A DNA stretch of 62,183 bases. Origin: Melioribacteraceae bacterium. GTDB taxonomy: Bacteria > Bacteroidota > Ignavibacteria > Ignavibacteriales > Melioribacteraceae. The notes under the pieces were generated by a model. It had not been told where the DNA came from, ran no database searches, and worked only from the letters and a program-made list of their open reading frames with translations. Positions 1 through 7,393 of this stretch are shown here, piece after piece. Every line of letters begins with the position of its first letter. Position 1 is the stretch's first letter. A program made the translations under genes and the position numbers. The stretch is from contig JAGFIY010000009.1 in the NCBI GenBank assembly GCA_024103215.1, positions 1 to 62,183 of the forward strand, read 5' to 3'.

Positions 1-2
1 TT

Positions 3-491
3 TCATGGATAACAGCAACAGAGATTAACAATTCCGGGTTTGAGTTGTACAGAGACGGTATTTTGATAAAATTCATAAACGGCAACGGAACAACAAGCGA
101 CGAAAAATATTATTCATATACTGATCAAAATTTACCCAACGGGATTTACGAATATGAACTGATCCAGATAGATTTTGATGGATCTAGAGAAAGTTCAGCA
201 AAAATCAATGTTGAAGTTGATATTCCATTGAAATATGAACTCGCTCAAAACTATCCGAATCCGTTTAATCCAAGTACTACGATTTCATTTACTATCCCTC
301 AGTCTGATTTCGTAACTATAAAAATCTTCAATTCAATCGGTGAAGAAATCGAAACCTTAGTAAACGAAATAATGGATGCCGGGACGCATAGGATAGAATT
401 TACTGCGGATCGTCTTTCGAATGGTGTATATGTCTATACTCTCCAAACCAGGGATCATTTTCAATCAAAAAAGATGATCCTGTTGAAGTAA
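3..491 (+). CDS. C-terminus of a type IX-secreted protein (5' truncated by window edge)
   Basis: The frame is open from the left edge, so the start lies outside the window and only the last 162 codons are visible. The first residues (TATEINNSGFELYRDG) look like the end of a fibronectin-III-like repeat. The last ~75 residues form a type IX secretion C-terminal sorting domain: AQNYPNPFNPSTTI, a central amphipathic strand region, GVYVYTLQ, and the basic end SKKMILLK. In this family the domain directs export through the outer membrane and is then removed. The passenger function cannot be read from this fragment. A clear hairpin terminator follows at 521-550, so this is the last gene of its transcript. 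Confidence 0.85.
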   Translation, partial: SWITATEINNSGFELYRDGILIKFINGNGTTSDEKYYSYTDQNLPNGIYEYELIQIDFDGSRESSAKINVEVDIPLKYELAQNYPNPFNPSTTISFTIPQSDFVTIKIFNSIGEEIETLVNEIMDAGTHRIEFTADRLSNGVYVYTLQTRDHFQSKKMILLK

Positions 492-520
492 TCTTTGGAT
501 CACTATCGGTAAGATTCTAA

Positions 521-550
521 TCCCCCGGAAGTTTTTCGGGGGATTTTTTA
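521..550 (+). terminator. Rho-independent terminator after the T9SS protein gene
   Basis: A perfect 7-bp stem, TCCCCCG (521-527) with CGGGGGA (537-543), has a 9-nt loop and is followed by a run of six T. It sits 30 nt after the stop codon. Confidence 0.85.
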
Positions 551-609
551 AGAATTTAAGCGAAATTTTAAAAATAGATTAAAAAATTCCCTAATCAGAA
601 AAAAAAATC

Positions 610-637
610 TTGTTAATTATTTTTTCCGCATTATATT
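610..637 (+). promoter_or_regulatory. Candidate sigma-70-type promoter of the CopD-like gene
   Basis: TTGTTA (610-615) and TATATT (632-637) are separated by 16 nt and lie 55 nt before the start codon at 692, just after the preceding terminator. This is motif reading only. Confidence 0.4.
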
Positions 638-691
638 TCGAGCCGCAATTTTAAACAACTTATTTAAATACTAAAAAATGGGGGATAGACA

Positions 692-1159
692 ATGTCTATG
701 TATATGATTAATAATTTTGTTCATTTACTCTTTGCTGTAATTTGGATCGGCGGAATGATCTTTATGAATTTGGTTTTAATGCCGTCATTAAATTCAGTTG
801 ATCCAAATGAGCGAGGCAAACTTTTCGGGCAGATAGCAAAACGTTTTACAATTGTTGCCTGGGGTAGTACTATTTTATTACTTATTACCGGTATTTTTAA
901 AACACCTACTGGAATGCTTTTCAATTTATCAACCGATTATGGAATGATGATAACTTTTAAACATATTTTATTTCTAATTATGATGATTTTTGGAAGCATC
1001 ATTACATTTGTTGAAGCGCCAAAAATCAGGAAGTTTGCTCCAAAGCCCGGAGAAAAGCCAGTACAAGAATTTATTAATGCACAAGGAAAGATTAAGTTGC
1101 TTTCCGGCAGTAATATGATTTTGGGAATTATTATTTTGATTGCAGTTTCAATTTATTAA
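692..1159 (+). CDS. CopD/HemJ-like integral membrane protein
   Basis: A 155-residue protein with four predicted membrane helices (about residues 5-27, 52-70, 85-108 and 133-154). The pattern FVHLLFAVIWIGGMIF in helix 1 and a conserved-looking His in helix 3 (FKHILF) match the CopD/DUF2214-type four-helix family, whose members include copper-resistance CopD domains and HemJ-like haem-pathway proteins. The specific substrate cannot be told from sequence. GGGGGA lies just upstream of the start. The gene is monocistronic: terminator and promoter upstream, 627 bases without a convincing gene downstream. Confidence 0.65.
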   Translation: MSMYMINNFVHLLFAVIWIGGMIFMNLVLMPSLNSVDPNERGKLFGQIAKRFTIVAWGSTILLLITGIFKTPTGMLFNLSTDYGMMITFKHILFLIMMIFGSIITFVEAPKIRKFAPKPGEKPVQEFINAQGKIKLLSGSNMILGIIILIAVSIY

Positions 1160-1174
1160 TAAAAAATTTTTTTC

Positions 1175-1281
1175 AAGGCTGTTTCAAAGTATATTCTACC
1201 AGCTCAATCTTAGAGCAAACCGAATAATAAATTCGTTAACAACAAGTTCTTGCTTCTGTGTATAACTTACGAAACAGCCTT
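1175..1281. repeat. 107-bp element bounded by a perfect 11-bp inverted repeat
   Basis: AAGGCTGTTTC (1175-1185) is exactly complementary to GAAACAGCCTT (1271-1281). Between the arms are short self-complementary segments, GCTC/GAGC (1202-1205 with 1213-1216) and CGAAT/ATTCG (1221-1225 with 1231-1235). The arm resembles the terminator stem at 40391-40409 (AAGGCTGTC...). It could therefore be a terminator of the CopD-like gene whose loop has been enlarged by an insertion, a small MITE-like repeat, or a multi-hairpin RNA. Only one copy was noticed in the window. Confidence 0.45.
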
Positions 1282-1671
1282 ATACTAAAAGACTCATAAT
1301 AACAGACAAGTCCACACGTTTATTCTTAGTTATAAATCCAATAAATTATTTAATTGAAAACTTAAGAAATATGAACACCTTTTCGGAAATTTCATACGAA
1401 CTCAATGGATTTAAAATTATGTTGAAAGACGATATTGTAAAGTATTTTAAGATAGCCGTTTTTAAATAATAGATCAGTTTTATAAACTTGTTGATAAACT
1501 TGTTGATAAACTAGAACTACACATAAGTTTTCCAGAATCTAGGAAAACTGTTTGTTATTTGATTTGTAAGAAAATGAAATATTTTTTTTGAGAATAACTT
1601 TTAATTTTTTGTCAATTCCAATAAGTTTGTATTTCAATATTTGTTAAATAAAAAGTAGGATAAGATATGCC

Positions 1672-1786
1672 CGATTCTAAGGAACCTGGCGCGAGTATTT
1701 TCAAAACATTTGAAATCATAACTTTCACACGGATTTAAACCTACCCTTTTGCTTGGTTGTCTCCGTTGTGAAAGACGGAGGTACCA
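1672..1786 (+). promoter_or_regulatory. Candidate structured regulatory leader of mgtE with mutually exclusive hairpins
   Basis: Three hairpins can be drawn. (a) TTTCAAA (1699-1705) pairs with TTTGAAA (1709-1715). (b) A long stem pairs CTTTCACACGGA (1722-1733) with TCCGTTGTGAAAG (1762-1774) with one bulged base, with an inner AACC/GGTT pair (1738-1741 with 1755-1758). (c) CTCCGT (1761-1766) pairs with ACGGAG (1775-1780), covering part of the Shine-Dalgarno GGAGGT (1777-1782) of mgtE. Stems b and c share bases 1762-1766, so they cannot coexist: b would leave the ribosome binding site open and c would block it. I do not see the M-box (ykoK) conserved sequence. The 5' end at about 1672 is a guess from a weak TAAGAT at 1661. 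Confidence 0.5.
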
Positions 1787-3166
1787 GTGAAAAATCTAAT
1801 ATTTGTACCTGAATTAAAAGAAATCATCACCAATCAAAATTGGACTGAGTTTTTTGAACTTGCAGAAGATATGCACCCTGCGGAATTAGCGGAGGTCCTT
1901 TCCCCACTTGAACCCCAAGAAATTTGGGAACTAATCGACAAGCTTAGTATAGAAAAAAAGAGTGAGATATTCAGTCATCTTGATTCATCACTTCAGGTTG
2001 AGGTAACCGAACTTATCGGTAGACTAAAATTAGCTGAGCTTCTTACCGAAATGCCTTCGGATGATAGAGTGGATTTATTTAAAAAATTTCCCGTAGAAAT
2101 GCAGGAAAATATTTTGCCCGCATTAGCAAGAGTCGAGCGAGAGGACATTAGAAGACTTGCTTCCTATCCGGAAGGAAGTGCCGGATCTGTTATGACTTCT
2201 GAATATGTTTCAGTTCCGGATACAATTTCTGTTGAAGAAGCAATTAGAAGGTTAAGGTTAGAAGCAACAAAAAAAGAAACAATTTACTACACCTATGTTA
2301 TAGATAATTCACGAAAGTTAATTGGTTTTGTTTCACTCTCCGATTTAATACTTGCTAATCCTTCCGCATTTATTAGAGATGTAATGCATGAAGAAGTATT
2401 ATTTGCACAAGTTGATGAAGATCAAGAGAAAGCAGCAAGAAAGATTCAAAAATATGATTTGATTGCTCTTCCTGTGGTTGATGCTGATAACATTTTAGTT
2501 GGTATCATTACTCACGACGACGCTCTTGATATTATCACCCAAGAACAAACAGAAGATTTCGAAAAAATAATGGCTATCACCGGCTCTCATGAAGCTGGAG
2601 TTTATCTTAAAACACCAGCATTGATTCATTTTAAAAACCGCGCAATCTGGATTGTTTCGCTCGCAGCTCTTGGTTTGGTATCGGGTGCTATTATTCACAG
2701 TTTTGAATCAACTTTAACGAACTTTATGATTCTTGCACTTTATATGCCGATGGTTGCCGATACCGGGGGAAACACCGGAAGCCAATCTGCAACTGTTGTC
2801 GTAAGAGCATTAGCGCTTGGGGAACTCACTTTTAGAGACTTATTTAAAGTATTGTGGAAGGAACTTAGAATATCCGTAATGCTTGCCGGTGTGCTAGGTG
2901 TTTTATCTTGGATGAAAGTAATGCTGCTTTCACATGGTACGGAATTTTCAAGCAATTTCTCACTAGAAAAAATTGGATTTGCTATTGCTGTGGCTCTTTC
3001 ATTGCAAGTAATTACTGCAACATTGATCGGTGCGTTTCTGCCTTTAGTTGCCTCAAAATTTAAACTTGATCCGGCTGTGGTCGCGAGTCCTGCACTTACA
3101 ACAGTTGTGGATATCACCGGACTTTTGATCTATTTCTCGATTGCAAAGATGCTATTGGGAATATGA
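1787..3166 (+). CDS. mgtE: Magnesium transporter MgtE
   Basis: A 459-residue member of the MgtE Mg2+ channel/transporter family. Visible parts in order: an N-terminal superhelical domain (about 1-125, with MHPAELAEVL), a pair of CBS domains (about 135-260), and five C-terminal membrane helices (about 285-459). The pore signature PMVADTGGNTGSQSAT is intact. In the family the cytosolic domains sense Mg2+ and close the pore of the dimeric inner-membrane protein when Mg2+ is plentiful. Translation starts at GTG 1787 with GGAGGT four bases upstream. The upstream leader can form alternative hairpins that hide or expose that site. Length and motifs are normal for the family. Confidence 0.95.
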   Translation: MKNLIFVPELKEIITNQNWTEFFELAEDMHPAELAEVLSPLEPQEIWELIDKLSIEKKSEIFSHLDSSLQVEVTELIGRLKLAELLTEMPSDDRVDLFKKFPVEMQENILPALARVEREDIRRLASYPEGSAGSVMTSEYVSVPDTISVEEAIRRLRLEATKKETIYYTYVIDNSRKLIGFVSLSDLILANPSAFIRDVMHEEVLFAQVDEDQEKAARKIQKYDLIALPVVDADNILVGIITHDDALDIITQEQTEDFEKIMAITGSHEAGVYLKTPALIHFKNRAIWIVSLAALGLVSGAIIHSFESTLTNFMILALYMPMVADTGGNTGSQSATVVVRALALGELTFRDLFKVLWKELRISVMLAGVLGVLSWMKVMLLSHGTEFSSNFSLEKIGFAIAVALSLQVITATLIGAFLPLVASKFKLDPAVVASPALTTVVDITGLLIYFSIAKMLLGI

Positions 3167-3299
3167 AAGTTCAGCTTTATGATATTGACTATAAAATGAA
3201 AATAAAATTTATTCAATGTCGAATTGAATGTTTGTTTATTGCATCCAATAACATTTTTCATTGCAAACCTAGTCTTTATAGAGTAAATTTCACATTCTT

Positions 3300-4145
3300 A
3301 TGAAAAAAATTATTTTTTCGAAATTTACCGCCGCAGGAAATGATTTTGTTCTGCTTGATGAATCACTGAATCCGGAATTAAAAAATAATACGCAATTAGC
3401 TTTGATTCTTTGCGATAGGAATTTCGGGATTGGGGCTGATGGATTACTTATTTATTCGGAAATTTCGAATGATGAAATATTGATTAAATATTTAAATTCG
3501 GACGGATCAAGCGGGTCGCTATGTGGAAACGGTTCAAGATGTGCGGCAGAATATTATTTCGAAAAAAGAGCCGGGGAATGTGGAAGTGTAAAAATTCATA
3601 ATTTGGGCATCGAATATTCCGCAGAAAAATTGGAAAACAACTTTGTAAAATTCGGTTCTTTTAGAATTAAGATTTTAAATGATAATATTGAGATAGAGGA
3701 GAATTTTTTTAAGCTGAACGGAATTTGGTTCGATACCGGCTCACCACATTTTGTGACGGATTTCGATGAGATATATTTTTCTGAAAAAAAAACAAATTTC
3801 TTCGAATTCGATTTTGCTTCCACAGCTGTTAAAATTCGGCACAATAAAAATTTTAGTGATTCCGGAACTAATGTAATTTTTATACAACAGCACGGCGATG
3901 AGTTTTTAATTAGATCGTTTGAGCGGGGAGTTGAATCCGAAACTCTATCCTGTGGTTCCGGTACAGTTGCCGCGGCAATATTTTGTGCGTTAAAACGAAA
4001 CAAAAGATCACCGGTAAATTTCAGAACTATTAAAGACTATAATTTGAGTGTAGAGTTCAAAAATGTAAACCATAATTTCGAATCTGTCTTTTTGAAAGGA
4101 CCGGTTAAACGCTTATTTGATGGAGAATTTTTTTATAAAAAATAA
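3300..4145 (+). CDS. dapF: Diaminopimelate epimerase
   Basis: A 281-residue enzyme interconverting LL- and meso-diaminopimelate, the step supplying meso-DAP for lysine and peptidoglycan. Both catalytic cysteines are visible in their usual settings: C75 in SGSLCGNGSRCAA and C218 in ETLSCGSGTVAAA. The N-terminal FTAAGNDFVLLD is also typical. The 133 bases upstream probably hold a promoter. The next gene follows after 14 bases with a GAGG ribosome binding site, so the two may be cotranscribed. Length is close to the usual 275-280 residues. Confidence 0.95.
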   Translation: MKKIIFSKFTAAGNDFVLLDESLNPELKNNTQLALILCDRNFGIGADGLLIYSEISNDEILIKYLNSDGSSGSLCGNGSRCAAEYYFEKRAGECGSVKIHNLGIEYSAEKLENNFVKFGSFRIKILNDNIEIEENFFKLNGIWFDTGSPHFVTDFDEIYFSEKKTNFFEFDFASTAVKIRHNKNFSDSGTNVIFIQQHGDEFLIRSFERGVESETLSCGSGTVAAAIFCALKRNKRSPVNFRTIKDYNLSVEFKNVNHNFESVFLKGPVKRLFDGEFFYKK

Positions 4146-4159
4146 ATTTAGAGGAAAAA

Positions 4160-4456
4160 ATGTCTAAAGCTGTATTCACAATTCGGTATGATATTATTCC
4201 CGCAAAACGGGAAGAATATCTCAATGTTATCAAAGAGCTGAAAACTCTCATCAAAGCAGATGGACTTGAAAGTTATTCTGTGTTTGAACATAAAAATCAC
4301 GAAAATACTTTTACTGAAATCTATCTTTTCGAAAGCAGAAAAGCATACGAGGATTTTGATGATGATCCTGACGAGCGAGTAGATATTCTGATGAACAAAC
4401 TTTCGGATATGATAGTACAACAAACAACTAATTATTCTGTCCTTTATGAAATTTAA
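4160..4456 (+). CDS. Small dimeric alpha-beta-barrel (ABM-like) protein
   Basis: A 98-residue protein with the pattern of the antibiotic-biosynthesis-monooxygenase/quinol-monooxygenase superfamily: an N-terminal strand (VFTIRYDIIPAKREEYLNVI), a helix, SYSVFEHKNHENTFTEIYLFES, and a helix beginning KAYEDF. Members act as homodimers, and many are small oxygenases or haem/quinone-binding proteins, but specific activity cannot be assigned here. GAGGAAAAA precedes the start. It lies 14 bases after dapF and 5 bases before the PHP gene, so it is probably translated from one message with them. Confidence 0.7.
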   Translation: MSKAVFTIRYDIIPAKREEYLNVIKELKTLIKADGLESYSVFEHKNHENTFTEIYLFESRKAYEDFDDDPDERVDILMNKLSDMIVQQTTNYSVLYEI

Positions 4457-4461
4457 TCCCA

Positions 4462-5511
4462 ATGTTTGAGTTTGTAGGCGCGTTACATATGCACTCAACT
4501 TATTCCGATGGCTCGGGTACTGTTGAAGAAATTGCAAAATATGCTGATGAAGTCGGTTTGGATTTTATTATACTTACCGATCACAACACCTTACGAGCAC
4601 TTAATGAAGGGAAAGAAAAATGGTATGGTAACACTCTCCTTCTTGTAGGTTGTGAAATAAATGATAGAAACAATCAAAATCATTATCTCGCCCTAAATAT
4701 CAAAGAAACTTATTCAACCCGTTTGGCTGCCGTAGAATATGTTAAGAAAGTGAAAGAAGCCGGCGGTATTGGATTTTTAGCTCATCCCCACGAAAAACGG
4801 GATTCGATGGAAGAACATCCCCCATATCCCTGGACCGACTGGGATACGAAAGATTTTACCGGAATCGAGATTTGGAATCACATGAGTGAATGGATGGAAG
4901 GATTGACGGAGCAGAATAAGTTCAATCATTTTGTTCATCCACTTCGTTCAATTGTTGCTCCTAATCCTGAAACAGTAAAAGTTTGGGACGAACTTAATCT
5001 AGAAAGAAAAGTTGTGGGTATCGGCGGTGTTGACGCGCACGCTCATAAAATAAATCTTATGGGATTTTTTGAAGTAGAAGTCTTTCCTTACAAAGTTCTT
5101 TTTAAATCGGTACGAACTCACGTTTTTTGCGAAACAAATATCGAAAAAGGAGAATCTTCAGATCATATTGAAAATGCAAAAACTCTCATCTATTCTGCAT
5201 TAGGACACGGAAGATGTTTCGTTTCAAATTATTATCATGGGGACGCAAAGGGTTTTAGGTTCTTCGGAGAAGCAGGAAATAAAATTTATCACATGGGTGA
5301 TACTATTAAGTTAACCGGGAAAGTCAAACTTAGAGTCATACTTCCCAATATCAGCGGACGGATAATTTTAGTAAAAAACGGCGAAATGGTTGATGAAGTA
5401 GATAATTTTGACGCTGAATTCATAATAACTCGACCCGGGATTTATAGAGTTGAGGTTTATCAAGCAGAAAATGCGTGGATATTTTCAAACCACATACGAA
5501 TTGTTGAATGA
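4462..5511 (+). CDS. PHP-domain metal-dependent phosphoesterase
   Basis: A 349-residue protein whose N-terminal half carries the PHP metal site: H9 and H11 (LHMHSTYSDGSG), D40-H41 (ILTDHNTLR), a later AHPHEKRD, and a GVDAHAH signature near residue 192. These residues bind metals in PHP phosphatases such as histidinol-phosphatase and the TrpH/YciV nucleotidases. The C-terminal ~100 residues resemble a beta-sandwich (KLRVILPNISGRIILV), suggesting a carbohydrate or surface-binding accessory domain. No signal peptide is visible, so it is probably cytoplasmic. The substrate is unknown. Confidence 0.75.
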   Translation: MFEFVGALHMHSTYSDGSGTVEEIAKYADEVGLDFIILTDHNTLRALNEGKEKWYGNTLLLVGCEINDRNNQNHYLALNIKETYSTRLAAVEYVKKVKEAGGIGFLAHPHEKRDSMEEHPPYPWTDWDTKDFTGIEIWNHMSEWMEGLTEQNKFNHFVHPLRSIVAPNPETVKVWDELNLERKVVGIGGVDAHAHKINLMGFFEVEVFPYKVLFKSVRTHVFCETNIEKGESSDHIENAKTLIYSALGHGRCFVSNYYHGDAKGFRFFGEAGNKIYHMGDTIKLTGKVKLRVILPNISGRIILVKNGEMVDEVDNFDAEFIITRPGIYRVEVYQAENAWIFSNHIRIVE

Positions 5512-5579
5512 TTGTTAATCAGAATACATTTTTTTATCTTAACCGCTTCAAAAAATTGAAATAATATAACGGAGTAGAT

Positions 5580-6266
5580 GTGTTAGCGAAAAAAAAGAAA
5601 CTAACCAAAAAGCAGATCAAAGAAGATAAGTTAGTAACTTATTACAACAAAGCACTCGAATTTTTTGACGATTTCAAACAACAGATTTCAATCGCTGCCA
5701 TTGCAATTGCGGTAATTGTTGTTGCAATAATTGTTTATAACAACAAAGTTGAAAGTGATAATCTTGCAGCAACTACTGAACTATCTAGAGTAATGCCCTT
5801 TTACGAACGAGGAAATTACAGACAGGCAATCGACGGTCAGCCCGGCACAAATAACATCGGACTCTTCAAGATTGTCGATGAATATGGTTCATCGGAACAG
5901 GGCGAAGTTGCAAAAATTTATCTTGCGAACAGTTATTATTATCTCGGAAAAATCGATTCGGCATTGACGTTTTATTCGGATTTCGGCGGAAGCAACAAGA
6001 TGTTCAAAGCAACGGCGCTTGCCGGTGAGGCTGCTTGTTATCATAATATGGGTGAATTTGAAAAAGCTGCTTCAAAATTTGAAAGTGCTGCAGGTATTGA
6101 TAAGTTTAATGCTCTAAATGCTGATTACTTATTAAACGCTGGTCTTTCCTACGTTGAAGCCGGACAGAAAGAGGATGCGAAAACTGTTTTTGAGAAATTG
6201 GGAGAGGAATACCCAAATTCCGCACCAGGCAGAGATATCGGCAGATATTTGGTCATGGTGGAATAA
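5580..6266 (+). CDS. Membrane-anchored tetratricopeptide-repeat protein
   Basis: A 228-residue protein with a Lys-rich cytoplasmic N-terminus (about 1-35), one membrane helix (about 38-56, IAAIAIAVIVVAIIVY) and at least three TPR units after it (AKIYLANSYYYLGKIDSALTF, then the AGEAACYHNMGEFEKAA region). The architecture resembles YfgM-like inner-membrane TPR proteins that help assemble envelope complexes, but that role is an inference. It starts at GTG 5580 with GGAG six bases upstream. The ATG at 5578 runs straight into a stop and is excluded. The efp promoter lies just after its stop codon. Confidence 0.7.
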   Translation: MLAKKKKLTKKQIKEDKLVTYYNKALEFFDDFKQQISIAAIAIAVIVVAIIVYNNKVESDNLAATTELSRVMPFYERGNYRQAIDGQPGTNNIGLFKIVDEYGSSEQGEVAKIYLANSYYYLGKIDSALTFYSDFGGSNKMFKATALAGEAACYHNMGEFEKAASKFESAAGIDKFNALNADYLLNAGLSYVEAGQKEDAKTVFEKLGEEYPNSAPGRDIGRYLVMVE

Positions 6267-6270
6267 AATA

Positions 6271-6299
6271 TTGACTTTAACCTATTACCTAACTATTTT
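6271..6299 (+). promoter_or_regulatory. Candidate sigma-70 promoter of efp
   Basis: TTGACT (6271-6276), a 17-nt spacer and TATTTT (6294-6299) lie 27 bases before the efp start codon. Spacing and both hexamers fit the housekeeping consensus. Confidence 0.5.
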
Positions 6300-6325
6300 T
6301 TTCAAATCTAATTGATGGAAAAGTA

Positions 6326-6892
6326 ATGGCTGATACCTCAGATTTTAGAAATGGATTAATAATAAAATTTAAGAACGATCTTTACAGTATTACCGAATTT
6401 CAACACGTTAAACCTGGTAAAGGAGGGGCATTTGTTAGGACAATGCTCAAAAATTTGAGAACAGGTAAAGTTCTTGACAACACCTTCCGTGCCGGCGAAA
6501 GTGTTGAAATAGTTCGTGTAGAAAGAAGAAAATATCAGTATCTTTATAAAGAATCGGGTGGATTTGTGTTAATGGATTATGACACTTATGAACAGATGAC
6601 AGTTCCGGAAGAAACCTTTGATGAAGGAAGGGTTTTTCTCAAAGAAGGACTGGATGTAGAACTTCTGCTCGATGATCAAGATAAAATTGTTACTGCAGAA
6701 CTTCCCATTTTTGTTGAATTGGAAGTTACCGAAACCGAACCTGGTTTTAAAGGCGATACTGCAACTAATGTTATGAAGCCGGCTACAGTTGAAACCGGGG
6801 CGAGTGTGCAAGTCCCCTTGTTTATTAATATCGGGGATATGCTTAGAATAGATACTCGTACCGGAACTTATGTTGAGAGAGTTAAAAAATAA
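6326..6892 (+). CDS. efp: Translation elongation factor P
   Basis: A 188-residue EF-P, full length, with KOW-like domain I and two OB domains. The loop VKPGKGGAF places a lysine (K32) where the modified Lys34 of E. coli EF-P sits. EF-P enters the ribosomal E site and relieves stalling at consecutive prolines. Which modification enzyme acts on this lysine cannot be read from the window. The C-terminal signature (NIGDMLRIDTRTGTYVER) is intact. It is followed almost directly by accB, starting an efp-accB-accC-gcvH run. Confidence 0.96.
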   Translation: MADTSDFRNGLIIKFKNDLYSITEFQHVKPGKGGAFVRTMLKNLRTGKVLDNTFRAGESVEIVRVERRKYQYLYKESGGFVLMDYDTYEQMTVPEETFDEGRVFLKEGLDVELLLDDQDKIVTAELPIFVELEVTETEPGFKGDTATNVMKPATVETGASVQVPLFINIGDMLRIDTRTGTYVERVKK

Positions 6893-6901
6893 TTGGTGAT
6901 T

Positions 6902-7366
6902 ATGGATATCAACCTACTTAAAAGACTCATTAGAGTCGTCGAAAAAAGTGATATAACCGATTTCTCCGTTCAAGAAGGAGATTTAAAGGTTAGAATTTCA
7001 AAACGAGTTGACGGTACTACAGGGCAATATGTTCAGCCACAAATTTTTCAACAGCCAGCTGCATCTCCGCAGATTGAAACGAAGCAGGATTCTGCTCAGA
7101 CTGCTAAGCCTGATTCATCTTCCAATCTACACGAAATTAAGTCGCCCATTGTTGGAACTTTTTACAGAGCACCTGCGCCCGATGCTGATCCTTACATTCA
7201 AGTTGGCGATGAAATCATGGAAGGTACGGTTTTGTGTATAGTTGAAGCTATGAAACTAATGAACGAAATCGAAAGTGATGTGAGTGGAAAGATTGTTAAA
7301 ATCCTTGTAGAAAACGCAACACCGGTTGAATACAATCAACCATTGTTCCTTATTGAAAAAAAATAA
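6902..7366 (+). CDS. accB: Biotin carboxyl carrier protein of acetyl-CoA carboxylase
   Basis: A 154-residue BCCP with an N-terminal dimerisation segment, a Gln/Pro/Ala-rich linker (about 45-75) and a C-terminal biotinyl domain. The biotin attachment site is K118 in [10 protein letters not shown]. It carries the carboxyl group from biotin carboxylase to the transcarboxylase in the first step of fatty-acid synthesis. I chose ATG 6902. In-frame TTG 6893 and GTG 6896 also exist and abut the efp stop codon. accC follows 27 bases later; accA and accD are not in this window. Confidence 0.94.
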   Translation: MDINLLKRLIRVVEKSDITDFSVQEGDLKVRISKRVDGTTGQYVQPQIFQQPAASPQIETKQDSAQTAKPDSSSNLHEIKSPIVGTFYRAPAPDADPYIQVGDEIMEGTVLCIVEAMKLMNEIESDVSGKIVKILVENATPVEYNQPLFLIEKK

Positions 7367-7393
7367 ACTTGTCCAAATAGTCCAGGTGATTTT

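Larger units (their letters stand above)
1160..1786. other. 627-base intergenic region
   Basis: This is the longest gap between genes. It holds an 11-bp inverted repeat bracketing 1175-1281, short direct repeats (AAACTTGTTGAT at 1484-1495 and again at 1496-1507, then a partial copy), and the structured leader of mgtE in its last ~115 bases. The middle part (about 1290-1620) shows no gene I can support. A 32-codon frame at 1371-1469 has no ribosome binding site and no recognisable similarity. The gap may contain decayed mobile or gene-remnant DNA. Confidence 0.6.

Noticed and set aside
1371..1469. 32-codon frame in the long intergenic region
   Set aside because: Short, no ribosome binding site, no recognisable domain; may be a remnant.
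1484..1512. Possible CRISPR from tandem 12-mers
   Set aside because: Repeats are contiguous, with no spacers, and no cas gene is present.
1672..1786. M-box (ykoK) riboswitch before mgtE
   Set aside because: The conserved M-box sequence is not seen; the element was described instead as an unclassified two-hairpin leader.
3163..3303. 46-codon frame between mgtE and dapF overlapping both neighbours by ATGA-type contacts
   Set aside because: No ribosome binding site beyond the coupling, composition unlike coding DNA here, and the gap is more likely the dapF promoter region.
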